Assembly (NCBI GenBank): GCA_003558235.1
Contig: PWMI01000052.1
Location: forward strand, 1 to 41,587
Length of the DNA: 41,587 bases
Reading direction: 5' to 3'
DNA from: Candidatus Iainarchaeum sp.
Lineage (GTDB): Archaea > B1Sed10-29
The notes under the pieces were generated by a model that saw only the letters and a program-made list of their open reading frames with translations, was not told the DNA's origin and did not search any database. Shown here one piece after another: positions 26,770 to 36,109 of this stretch; the first letter of the stretch is position 1, and each line of letters begins with the position of its first letter. The translations under genes and the position numbers were made by a program.

Positions 26770-27123
26770 ATGGCTGGTTTACTAGAAAAGTTTAAAGCGA
26801 GCAAAGGAAAAGACATGGACGTTGAATCATACCTAAATCAACTGGGTATGGAAGAAGGAGACCTAATGGAAGAAGAAGCAGATGCGTGGGTAAAGTCGAT
26901 CCCATTAGACAGAATTGTTGATGTGGAGTCTGTTACAAAGGAACTTAGACAAGGCAACATAGTCCTACTCAACATAGCACCCATGTACAAGAAGAACAAG
27001 GTCAAGCTAAGGCAGAGCATATCTGAACTTAAAGGCACCGTTAACGATTTAAACGGAGACATAGCAAGACTCAGTGAAGAAAGAATCTTGATGACCCCAT
27101 CAGGAATCAAAATAAAGAGATAG
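26770..27123 (+). CDS. sepF: Archaeal SepF cell-division protein
   Basis: VKSIPLDRIVDVESVTKELRQGNIVLLNIAPMYKKNKVKLRQSISELKGTVNDLNGDIARLSEERILMTPSGIKI. Confidence 0.9.
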   Translation: MAGLLEKFKASKGKDMDVESYLNQLGMEEGDLMEEEADAWVKSIPLDRIVDVESVTKELRQGNIVLLNIAPMYKKNKVKLRQSISELKGTVNDLNGDIARLSEERILMTPSGIKIKR

Positions 27124-27162
27124 AAAGGGACTCTAGAAGTCCGCAGTGAGTAGTGTGACAAG

Positions 27163-27960
27163 ATGCCTAGGTTAGAGAACCCTGCAGCGTCTTTGGGAAT
27201 AAGTTTCCAGGACGTAATAGATATATTGAGTGGTTTACTCAAGGAGAGGAACTGGAAAGAGTTCGATCCATCGAGCATAAAGCTTTTCTACTCTCCACAC
27301 TATATCTTCAACTACGATGCACTCGTGGAGCAGGAAGTTAGGGGACAAGTTGTTTCAAAAGGTTTTTCTGGGAAGATGGCTATAAATGCGACTAACGCGA
27401 AGCTTGAACCTATTCTTACTCAAATAATGGATAATAAACCGATAGAGTTCAGTAAAGAGATAGATGAGAACGTCGATTACCAATACGAGGTAGAAGATGT
27501 TTTTATTTCTGAGAAAGAGTTAAAGGAAACTTGCGCGATAAAGATCGCCAGCAGGTTCAATATCGCTAAAGATAATGTGGCTACCTCTGCATTTAGATTA
27601 GTCTACTGGCCGGTTTGGGTGCTTTATGTAAGGATATCTGGAGGAGGGACACATAAATTGATTATTGATGGTGTTTCAGGGTACCCGATGAACATAGAAG
27701 AGGTTCCTGAAAGAGAAAAAGGATGGATAGAGGTTTCCGCGGACACATTCAACAAGATGAAGTCACCTTCAGGGTGGGCTTCACTCGGAAAGACCGCTGC
27801 TAAAGTAACTGCGGGAGGTATAAAAAGCGCGGTTAAGAGAGAGGATGAGGGACGTGGATCGGGATCAGCTTTACATTGGTTACTACACACCAAGTCTGGG
27901 AGGTACACTATCCTCCTAGTTCTGTTTTTACTTGGTCTTCTGTACTTCCTCTATGCGTAG
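27163..27960 (+). CDS. Uncharacterised 265-aa protein with C-terminal TM, downstream of sepF
   Basis: C-terminal YTILLVLFLLGLLYFLYA; same strand as sepF with a ~40-nt gap. Confidence 0.75.
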   Translation: MPRLENPAASLGISFQDVIDILSGLLKERNWKEFDPSSIKLFYSPHYIFNYDALVEQEVRGQVVSKGFSGKMAINATNAKLEPILTQIMDNKPIEFSKEIDENVDYQYEVEDVFISEKELKETCAIKIASRFNIAKDNVATSAFRLVYWPVWVLYVRISGGGTHKLIIDGVSGYPMNIEEVPEREKGWIEVSADTFNKMKSPSGWASLGKTAAKVTAGGIKSAVKREDEGRGSGSALHWLLHTKSGRYTILLVLFLLGLLYFLYA

Positions 27961-27961
27961 T

Positions 27962-30900
27962 TCAGGAGAATTGATCCAAAGAGCTCTGTTGTGATTTTCT
28001 TTGCTGAAATATTTGATCAAGGTCTTGTTTAACTAATTTAAGCCTTTGTTTCAAGTAATCTGAGAGCATGAATTCTTCAGCGAGTTCACTCGAAATGTTT
28101 AGGTACTTTTCTATCCCTTTTTTATGCACGGTCAATAGGATCTTGCCTCCGCAGGAGGTGCATTTGCCTATTAGTGGTACTCTTCTGAATTTTTTGTTAC
28201 ATCCTACGCACCGGAAGGTTTGTTGCCCAAAGGCCCTTAGGTTTCCGTAGATGTCTTTCATGAAGTGCGAGTTGATCAATCTTTCAGCCATGTCCTTTTC
28301 ATCAACTGCTCGGATTCTTTTTCCAAGGTCCATCTGCCTCCTTACTTTTTCATCCATCTTGTGAAGGGTTGTGTATGTGGAGGCGGTTACTCCTGCATCG
28401 TACTGCGTTGTATCGTGGGTGAATCCAAGGCCCTTAAATGCTTTTTCAGTATCTACTCTGTCTCCTACTGTTTCTATGTCTACGTCGGCAGGGTTCTTCA
28501 TCTTTTGAGTTGCATCGTAAAACTCTAGGGGGTAGTTGTATACTGTTTCCAGGGCATGAACTTCATCATCTATCTCCATTGGGTTTATCTTTATTGATAA
28601 TACTAGTGGAGCATCTTGAGCTGCTCCAGGTCTATTTGGAAGGTACTTCTGCGAAAAGTTTAGAAGAAGGTCTAGTAAGAGCATGAAGGAGTCCTCATCT
28701 CCGTCGCAGTTACGTCTTTTTGCGCAGTGGAAGTAGGGGTGAGCGTAAAGTGCTCTTGCTCTACTGAATCCAACTATTCGGCCTAATACTCCTACGCAGA
28801 TGTGGGGGGCTAGGCCTGCAACCAGGCATCCCACCAGGTCTTCCTTGTTTTTGACGTTGTAGTATGGCTCCATGTGGTAGTACTTCTCTAGAAGTTCATC
28901 TATGAACTGCGAGGTGTTCATCAGGTACTTTATGCTGTCTTTTGGAATCAGTATGTCCTGGGGCTTCAGTTCCAGGATTTGATCGTCTCTTCTGAGCCTG
29001 TTTCCTTCATGATCTCGAACGTATCCAAGCTCCTTGAATTTCTCTACACTTACTCCAACTTCTTTTGGTTTGAAGTGGGTTATTGGTAGGTCTACTGCAT
29101 CAAAACGCACTGTTCCATCTCTAAAGACGTATACGCCGTGTTTTGCTCTTAGCACTGTTTTTTCTAGTGCTTCGAATAGTTTATCCTCGTTGGTGAGTCC
29201 TTTTATTCCCTTTATTTTTCCAGCTATCTTCTTGCTTTCGTTTGTGGTGAGTTTTATGGTATTATTATCTCCGTTGGAGACATCTTTCAGGTTCTCAAGT
29301 ACTTGTGCTAATTCTTTCTTCATGTTCACGGTTGTGTTATGGTGTGTTTTTAGGTATGAGCCACAGCTATCGCATTTTTTTCCTTCTTCTTGTACTCTTC
29401 CGCACTTCGTACAGGTCTTCACTAGTTTTGCTTTTGCTCCGCAGTCCCTGCATCTATAGGAGAATGTTTCTTCTCCACATTCAGGGCATATCAAACGAGC
29501 TTTCTCTATTTTTATAGACCCTGCTTCTGCTGCTTTGTTCACTAGTCTTTGATTACCTCCTGATTGGCCTACTGGTGTTAGTCCGTGTGGGGGTGGTGAC
29601 ATCTTTCGGGGTTTTGCTTTTTCAGTTCTACCTATCCGTGTGCCGATGTACACGGGAGTCTTGTTGTATACTGGAAACTCACTTAGATTGTTAATTAGTT
29701 CTAGGGCGTCCTTTGCTTCTTCGCTTATTCTTTCTATGTCTAGATCGTCTTTCTTTAGCCCAAGTGTTTCTACTATTGATTCTCCTTCTTCTATTTTGAT
29801 GGTGTTTCCTTCTACTTTGTGGGGTATGCAGCATTCTTCGAGTATTCTTTTCTTATCTTGATTATTTACTGTCAGTTGAAGTACTTCTTCATCGTTGAAT
29901 GACTTATATTTACTTACCTCTCCTTTTTCCATTAGCCAGTTTCTAAGTTCTTTTATCTCTTCTTTGGACACATCGTTGTAGTGATAAGTGAATCGAGGGT
30001 GTAGGGGGATTTTGTGTTCTTTTGATAGTTTTATAGCTTGTTTAAGTGTCACTTTGTATGGGTCGCTTACTTTTACTCCTTCTTTTTCCGCTAGTTGTAC
30101 CCACCACTCTTCGCAGATTCCGCTTGGAACTAGTTTGTGGTTTTCTTCCAGGAAGTCTCCGTAGGTTATTAACATGTCTCCGAGGAAGAGTATCTCTTCT
30201 ATGTGGCCTTCTACTTCATCTGCTTTCTCTATGGTTTCAACTCTGAGGACATCTCCATTTTTTAGTTTTACTATTGGGGGTTCTATTGTGTCGCAGACTG
30301 TTAGGGCCATTGCTTTCCCGGGTCTTTCGGTTCTTATCTGTGTTCCGTGCGCGGGAAATCGATCTAGTACCACTGTGGCTGCGGGGTGTATGCTTTTGGC
30401 TGCTATCCCGTTTGTTCGGCTGTGACCGTATCGTAGCCTAAATCCTCCTGGTGCTAGGGGATATGAGAATATTGGTCTTCCTCCCACTGTGTTTCTCAGG
30501 TATTTTGTTATTGGTGTTATGGTGTTTTCTTCATCTTCGGCGCTGGAAACGTCTTTTTTCTTTACTTCTATCATTGTTTCAAGCCATTTCCATTCTAGTT
30601 GGTGTTTGTTTGTTATTCTCAGGACTTTTTTCTTCTTTTGTGCTATCCCTTCTCCGACTACTAAACACATTCCGCCTCTAACGCGGTTTGTTTTCACTCT
30701 TTCAAGGTTTTTGTAGACGCCTACTTCTTTTTTCTCGGTTGGAACGCCATCGATGCATACTGGGCAGTTCTTTACTATTGTTTTGACTTCTTTTTCACTT
30801 GGGTAGTACTGTAGACGCGTTATTTGGTTGTGGTAGATTTCTATTTCTTCCCAGTATCTTTCTTGTTCTTCTCTTGTTGGTTGGTATCTACCTATTCCGA

Positions 30901-31378
30901 GTAGTTTTCGAGCGTAGTCTGTGAATATGATTGCTTTAGCTGATGCGGTTCCTCCGGCGGATCTTATGGGTCCTGCGAAGAGCACTGCAACGTAATCTGA
31001 CCCATCTTTGTTTTTGTTGATCTTGAAGTCGCTTATCCCGTCTTTTCCTGCTACTGTTACTCCTTCGGTTTCTATTGAAACGGCGGTTCGGACTGCTTGA
31101 GATATCTTCTCTTCGTTGCTTTTGTTTCCGTTTTCTTCATTGATTATCTCCTTTATCACTTGGAACTCTATCTCGTCTCTTGATTTGCCTTCTTCTTGTA
31201 GCTCTCTTATCCTTTCAGCGATTCCGTTTGGTCCTACTAATCCCTCTACTCTGTCTGCTAGGTCTTCTGCTTGAGGGGTTTCTACTTCTGCTGTTGGATC
31301 GAGCCCTTTTGACCTTGCTTCTTTTGCTATTGCATATGCTTCGTTCGTTTTCTCTTTCATCCTTTCGAAGTAGTTCAT
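27962..31378 (-). CDS. polC: DNA polymerase D large subunit DP2
   Basis: AGPIRSAGGTASAKAIIFTDYARKLLGI; GVPTEKKEVGVYKNLERVKTNRVRGGMCLVVGEG; Zn-finger CPECGEETFSYRCRDCG; CDGDEDSFMLLLDLLLNFS; no intein seen. Confidence 0.97.
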   Translation of the reverse strand: MNYFERMKEKTNEAYAIAKEARSKGLDPTAEVETPQAEDLADRVEGLVGPNGIAERIRELQEEGKSRDEIEFQVIKEIINEENGNKSNEEKISQAVRTAVSIETEGVTVAGKDGISDFKINKNKDGSDYVAVLFAGPIRSAGGTASAKAIIFTDYARKLLGIGRYQPTREEQERYWEEIEIYHNQITRLQYYPSEKEVKTIVKNCPVCIDGVPTEKKEVGVYKNLERVKTNRVRGGMCLVVGEGIAQKKKKVLRITNKHQLEWKWLETMIEVKKKDVSSAEDEENTITPITKYLRNTVGGRPIFSYPLAPGGFRLRYGHSRTNGIAAKSIHPAATVVLDRFPAHGTQIRTERPGKAMALTVCDTIEPPIVKLKNGDVLRVETIEKADEVEGHIEEILFLGDMLITYGDFLEENHKLVPSGICEEWWVQLAEKEGVKVSDPYKVTLKQAIKLSKEHKIPLHPRFTYHYNDVSKEEIKELRNWLMEKGEVSKYKSFNDEEVLQLTVNNQDKKRILEECCIPHKVEGNTIKIEEGESIVETLGLKKDDLDIERISEEAKDALELINNLSEFPVYNKTPVYIGTRIGRTEKAKPRKMSPPPHGLTPVGQSGGNQRLVNKAAEAGSIKIEKARLICPECGEETFSYRCRDCGAKAKLVKTCTKCGRVQEEGKKCDSCGSYLKTHHNTTVNMKKELAQVLENLKDVSNGDNNTIKLTTNESKKIAGKIKGIKGLTNEDKLFEALEKTVLRAKHGVYVFRDGTVRFDAVDLPITHFKPKEVGVSVEKFKELGYVRDHEGNRLRRDDQILELKPQDILIPKDSIKYLMNTSQFIDELLEKYYHMEPYYNVKNKEDLVGCLVAGLAPHICVGVLGRIVGFSRARALYAHPYFHCAKRRNCDGDEDSFMLLLDLLLNFSQKYLPNRPGAAQDAPLVLSIKINPMEIDDEVHALETVYNYPLEFYDATQKMKNPADVDIETVGDRVDTEKAFKGLGFTHDTTQYDAGVTASTYTTLHKMDEKVRRQMDLGKRIRAVDEKDMAERLINSHFMKDIYGNLRAFGQQTFRCVGCNKKFRRVPLIGKCTSCGGKILLTVHKKGIEKYLNISSELAEEFMLSDYLKQRLKLVKQDLDQIFQQRKSQQSSLDQFS

Positions 31379-32889
31379 TTTATCCTCACACCTTTTTCAT
31401 CTATGTTTTTGTCAAATTTAAGGACGTTTATCTTTGCTTTGTTTAGTTCTATTACCGGTAGCTTTCCAGGAGTTGGTTTGTGGCCCAGTTTTTTCTGGTA
31501 GGGTGTTGCTTCTTGCCATGTCCCGGAATTTACGCATATGGTTCCTTTGTATTTGGTGTAGTCGTTTTTGTGGACGTGGCCTGTGTGGTATATGTCAGGA
31601 GGTTCTTCTATTACTAGGTGGTCTTCTTTCTCTGGGACTATTGGTTTTTCTCCGTATATTGGGTGTACGTGTCGGGATTGGAGGTTTTTCTTCATTACTT
31701 CCCTTATTTTCTCGTAGTCTGCTTGGGGTATCATTGGTATTATGTCGTCGAATCCTGTTCCGTGGTAGAGTAGTAGATTTAGCCCGTGAACTTTTATCGT
31801 TGCTGGGCTACCGACTAAGGTTATATTTGGAAGTTCAGTGATGCCTTCTATCAGTTCTTCAGGTATTTTTGGCTGGGGGTCTGCTCGGTTTATTGCATCG
31901 TGGTTTCCGGGGCCGATTATAACTTCTATGTGGCTTGGGATTTTCTCTAGGTATCTTTTGAAGTCTTGGTACTGGTCATAGATGTCTTCTGATTCCAGTT
32001 CGTCTTCTTGAGAGGGGTAGACTCCAACGCCGTCTACTAGGTCCCCTGCTATGGTGATGTACTTTACTTTTTCAGCTAGTTTCCTTTGTTTTTCCTTTCC
32101 TTTTTTACCTATAATCCAGTCTATAAAGCTCTCGAAGTTTTCTCTGAGGAAGTATCTGCTTCCTATGTGGACGTCAGAGGTTAGAACAAGTGCTAGATCT
32201 TCTTCTATCTTCTTGGTCTCTCTTATGGGTACATCAGGGTAGCATATGTCTTCTACTATGAATAGGTTGCTTTTGCTCATTCTTCCTTCAAAGGCGAGTA
32301 CTTCGTCGTTCAGAATGTTGTCGGATTCCCGTATCATTTCTTCGTTACCCTTTGGAATGAGTGCTTTTATGAGTCCCGTTGGATCTTCAAGCTCAAGGAA
32401 CACGTGACCATTCTTGGTGCTTCTTTTGTCAGTCACCATCGCTATTATCTTTACTTCATCTTTTTTCCTGGTTTTAACGCGTTCTATCTCTGATAGGGGG
32501 TTTTCTCCACGCCCTTTGAGGATCTTGCTTAGTTTTTCGTATCTGCTTCTGAAGTTGTTCACGAAGTCTTCTAGTTCCCCTTTTGACATCGATTCCTTTG
32601 AGAGGTCCTTGTTAATGATCTTCATGTCTGTTTCGTATTCTTTTGATAGTGGCCGGTAGAGTGATCCTTTAACGTCCACATCCATGATTTTTTCCCGTGA
32701 ACCTTCTTCAAGAGATTCCGAGATTTCTTCGGGCCCTATGAACTGTTTAGAGCTTCCTTTTAAGTGTTCCAGAATTTTTTCAGTTACTTCTGAGGGGGTC
32801 TCAGATTCCTTAATCCTCTGTAGTGCTTCGATGGAGACCAGGTACCCTTCATTCTGTAGTTTGTTTATTGCTCTTTGAACGTCATTCAT
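31375..32889 (-). CDS. polB: DNA polymerase D small subunit DP1
   Basis: LVLTSDVHIGSRYFL; ITIAGDLVDGVGVYPSQEDEL; VIIGPGNHDA; YHTGHVHKNDYTKYKGTICVNSGTWQ; 4-nt ATGA overlap with DP2. Confidence 0.96.
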   Translation of the reverse strand: MNDVQRAINKLQNEGYLVSIEALQRIKESETPSEVTEKILEHLKGSSKQFIGPEEISESLEEGSREKIMDVDVKGSLYRPLSKEYETDMKIINKDLSKESMSKGELEDFVNNFRSRYEKLSKILKGRGENPLSEIERVKTRKKDEVKIIAMVTDKRSTKNGHVFLELEDPTGLIKALIPKGNEEMIRESDNILNDEVLAFEGRMSKSNLFIVEDICYPDVPIRETKKIEEDLALVLTSDVHIGSRYFLRENFESFIDWIIGKKGKEKQRKLAEKVKYITIAGDLVDGVGVYPSQEDELESEDIYDQYQDFKRYLEKIPSHIEVIIGPGNHDAINRADPQPKIPEELIEGITELPNITLVGSPATIKVHGLNLLLYHGTGFDDIIPMIPQADYEKIREVMKKNLQSRHVHPIYGEKPIVPEKEDHLVIEEPPDIYHTGHVHKNDYTKYKGTICVNSGTWQEATPYQKKLGHKPTPGKLPVIELNKAKINVLKFDKNIDEKGVRIK

Positions 32890-33051
32890 TTAACATACCT
32901 ACTAATCCCTCTTCAAAAAAGGTGATTCAACAGACGGATTCTTATTTTGTTGACACACTATTTTTGTGGTTTTTGAGGAATAAAATGGTGCTCTGCAAAT
33001 TTTAGTTGGTTTTACCTTGGAGATATTAAACTCCGGTACCATAGTTACTAC

Positions 33052-33618
33052 ATGTTGAATGAGGAACAGGGAAAAGAGTTGATTCAACTCGCTAGGAAGA
33101 ATATGGAGAACTTTCTCCAAACGGGAAAGAGACTTCGTTTAAACTATCATGAACTCCCTGACTACATGAAGGAAAGTGCTGGAATCTTTGTTACCTTAAA
33201 GGGCAATATGGGGGAACTAAGAGGGTGTATTGGGATACCTTATCCTGATCAAAGCTTGGTCGAGGGATTGCTGGAGGCTTCAGTTTCTTCCATGGTGGAT
33301 CCGAGGTTCCTTCCGGTTACGGGGGATGAGTTAGATAGCTTGATCATCGAGTTAACTGTTTTGAGTGAACCAGAAAAAGTGGAGGTAGGAGACATGAATG
33401 AAGCGAAAGAAAGGATAGTGATTGGACAGCATGGCTTGATCATCAGGAAAGGATTGAATTCAGGGCTGCTTCTTCCACAAGTTCCTTTGGAGCATGAAAT
33501 GAATTTAAAGGAGTTTCTGGAGGCTGTTTGCAGTAAAGCAGGTTTGAATAAGGGGGATTGGAAGGAAGAAGATACGGAGGTCTATAGGTTTGAAGGAAAA
33601 GTGTTCAGAGAAGATTAA
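33052..33618 (+). CDS. AMMECR1-family protein
   Basis: GIFVTLKGNMGELRGCIG...DPRFLPVTGDELDSLIIELTVLSEPEKV. Confidence 0.9.
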   Translation: MLNEEQGKELIQLARKNMENFLQTGKRLRLNYHELPDYMKESAGIFVTLKGNMGELRGCIGIPYPDQSLVEGLLEASVSSMVDPRFLPVTGDELDSLIIELTVLSEPEKVEVGDMNEAKERIVIGQHGLIIRKGLNSGLLLPQVPLEHEMNLKEFLEAVCSKAGLNKGDWKEEDTEVYRFEGKVFRED

Positions 33619-33644
33619 AAGATATTTCTTTATTTCTTAGGAAA

Positions 33645-34652
33645 TTAAAGGTGATTGAGGGGTTCAAGGTACTTAGGGTTTCTTTTGAAGTGTTCTCTGA
33701 TTGGTTTCAATATTTCTACTACTGCTTTTGCTGTGGATTTTTTAAGGTCTGCGGGGTGTAGTTCTCCGGATGAGAAGTCTTTTTCTAAGTCGTCCATCGT
33801 GGAGTAAGTTACGTTTCCACCGTACTTTTCAGGTCTTTCTACATCTAACTTCCCTTGCATTGGAAAGACGGCTAACCGAACTATCTCCATTATGGGGTTG
33901 CCCTCGATAGCGCTTTCCATGCAGTACGCTCCCATTATTCTTTCTTCTATAACTTCGGGTTCTGCGTGAAGGGGGAAGGTGGTCTTAGGTTCGCTTGAAC
34001 TCATCTTGGTTTCAGGCCCCTGTAAAGATATCAACATGGGGTTGTATATCGAGGTTGGTGAACTGTACCCTATGTCCGGTAAGTAGTCTCTTGCGAGCAT
34101 ATAGACTTTCCTTTGGTCTATTCCTCCGTGTGCTATGTCTGCATTTAGGTGGGGTACATCTATGGCTTGCATTAGGGGGTATATGAGTTGGGAGACTCCT
34201 GTAGTTTCTCCACCTCTTGAGACTTCCCTCATGCTTCGAGTCCCTCTGTTTATAGTCACTCTGGTGGAGAGTTCAAGGACATCTGTTACGTACTTCGAGG
34301 TTGTCTGGAAACTTGAACCTAATACGTAGTCCACGTCTTTGAGTCCAAATGCTTTGAATGTTTCTTCCCAGTATCTAGCCATGTTCTTTATCCATTCTCT
34401 TTCTCCTTTTAGGTTTTAGTAGGTGTGAAGATCAGCTAAAAGGAGTTTTATTTCTAACCCTGCTTTTTGGTAGTCTCGTAGCTTGATCAGGGTCGTCATC
34501 GTTCCTAAATGCACGGGGCCACTTACCTCGTATCCACAGTATACTGTTGGACTCTTCTTCGTCTCCAGGAGGTTCTCCAGTTCCTCTTCCGTGACTACTT
34601 CCTCAACGTTTCTTTTTATCAATTCAAGCTTTTCTTCTTTATCCATCTTCAT
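33645..34652 (-). pseudogene. tyrS: Tyrosyl-tRNA synthetase interrupted by one in-frame TAA (34416-34418); functional status unresolved
   Basis: 34652..34416 (PVHLGTMTTLIKLRDY...LLADLHTY*) and 34382..33645 (ARYWEETFKAFGL...HGGIDQRKVYMLARD...ETKMSSSEPK) are in the same frame; the 11 codons between the stop and the next ATG read NLKGEREWIKN, consistent with TyrRS. Confidence 0.85.
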
Positions 34653-34926
34653 CTTCCTTCAATAACTCATTTATCTCTTCTAACTGTGAAGTTAAGCTCA
34701 TTATGTCTGTTCTAGCGTGGAATGGAATATTTATGTCTTCTGATACATCGTTGAGCAGATATATCGCTCTTGCTATCCTCATATCTTCTTCTTCCTCTTC
34801 ATTTTCTAGTTCTTTTTTAGCGTTCTTTATCTTTTCCTTTACGTTTCGAGGAACATCCCTATCTTTCACGACTAGGTCCATTTCTTCTTTCAAGTTATCC
34901 ACCATGTCTTGTATTTCTTTTTTCAT
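34639..34926 (-). CDS. UPF0147 family protein
   Basis: VKDRDVPRNVKEKIKNAKKEL...ARAIYLLNDVSEDINIPFHARTDIMSLTSQLEEI. Confidence 0.85.
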   Translation of the reverse strand: MKKEIQDMVDNLKEEMDLVVKDRDVPRNVKEKIKNAKKELENEEEEEDMRIARAIYLLNDVSEDINIPFHARTDIMSLTSQLEEINELLKEDEDG

Positions 34927-35028
34927 GCTATCACCTCATATCAGAACGAGTGCCTGCTTAATTTCTTTCAGCAATTTATTTAAATCTGCGTGAGATAAAT
35001 TAGTTACGCAAAAAAGAGGGGGGACAAA

Positions 35029-36084
35029 GTGGATTTACTTGGAACGAGCATAACTGGACTGGCTTCCATGTCTTTAACGGAGATCTTTTCGTTCACAACA
35101 GCAGTAAACTTGGTTCTCATAACTCTTATAGGGATTCTAGCAGCATATATCTTTCCAAAGATTCCTTCATGGTTCTGTAAAAAGATAAATAAGCTCTCCT
35201 TCATCAACTTCGATGAAGAGGTCCAAGGAGAGGCCTCCAAGGTAATACGCTGGATAGTTTATATCTCAGTGTTATACTCAGCTCTTTACGCTGTGGGGTT
35301 TGTAAAGATATATGAAAATCCTCTTTTCCAGCTAGTTCTTCTTTTATTTGCAATGAAGGCAATCATCAGTGCACTTAAACCTTCTCTGAGAAAGTTGGAT
35401 GCTGCTATAAAGGGGGTTAAGGTCCATGAAGGTAGCATAATGGAAAAAATAGTGGTGACGAGCATCTACATCATAGGCTTATTCGCGGCATTATCAGTAA
35501 TAGGTGTTGGAGGGGCCCTAACAGCGGGGCTAGCAGGAGCAGGAGTAATGGGAATAGTGATAGGTTTTGGAGCAAAGGACTTAGTATCCAACACACTTTC
35601 AGGAATATTCATAGCGATAGATAAGCCATTCGTGGTTGGAGACATAATAGAAATCAAAGGAGAAGCAGGTACAGTAGTGGACATGGGTCTAAGGACCACT
35701 AGAATCAGAAAATTCGATAATAGGATGGTAACAGTCCCTAACGCATCCTTAGCAAACAATCTTCTGATAAACTACACTGCCAACAAACTCAGAAGGGTCA
35801 GTATAGAAGTGGGCATAAACTATAGTTCGGACATGGAGAAGTCCATAAAAACATTTAAAGAGGCACTTGAATCAATAGGTTCTTCTGCAAAAGGAAAAGA
35901 ACCACAAGTCCTAATAAGTGAGTTCGGGGACTCAGCAATAGAGCTAGAAGGAAGGATTTGGATAAACCAAAGAAAACACAGCTTTGTTGAAGAGGCTTCC
36001 AAGGCAAAAGAGGCGGTCATAGAACACTTCCGGAAAAACGAAGTGGGAATACCGTTCCCAACGAGAGTCATAATACAGAAGTAG
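35029..36084 (+). CDS. mscS: MscS-family small-conductance mechanosensitive channel
   Basis: GLAGAGVMGIVIGFGAKDLVSNTLSGIFIAIDKPFVVGDIIEIKGEAGTVVDMGLRTTRIRKFDNRMVTVPNASLAN; GTG start. Confidence 0.94.
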   Translation: MDLLGTSITGLASMSLTEIFSFTTAVNLVLITLIGILAAYIFPKIPSWFCKKINKLSFINFDEEVQGEASKVIRWIVYISVLYSALYAVGFVKIYENPLFQLVLLLFAMKAIISALKPSLRKLDAAIKGVKVHEGSIMEKIVVTSIYIIGLFAALSVIGVGGALTAGLAGAGVMGIVIGFGAKDLVSNTLSGIFIAIDKPFVVGDIIEIKGEAGTVVDMGLRTTRIRKFDNRMVTVPNASLANNLLINYTANKLRRVSIEVGINYSSDMEKSIKTFKEALESIGSSAKGKEPQVLISEFGDSAIELEGRIWINQRKHSFVEEASKAKEAVIEHFRKNEVGIPFPTRVIIQK

Positions 36085-36109
36085 GGTACTTCAACAAATA
36101 ATAAATACA

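Noticed and set aside
27962-31378. Intein in PolD DP2
   Set aside because: The ORF is collinear with the expected DP2 motifs at about 1138 aa and has no intein splice-block motifs. The identical 1138-aa length of ORF 12522-15938 is coincidental; the sequences are unrelated.
32890-33051. 160-bp intergene upstream of polB as tRNA/ncRNA or origin
   Set aside because: No cloverleaf, clear dyad or repeat could be seen; probably divergent promoters for polB and the AMMECR1-family gene.
34382-34652. Long-established split TyrRS gene (Nanoarchaeum-style)
   Set aside because: As a primary call: the codons between the TAA and the next ATG still encode family-consistent residues and the frame is unbroken, so error, recent nonsense mutation or readthrough fits better. 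Kept only as an alternative in the finding.
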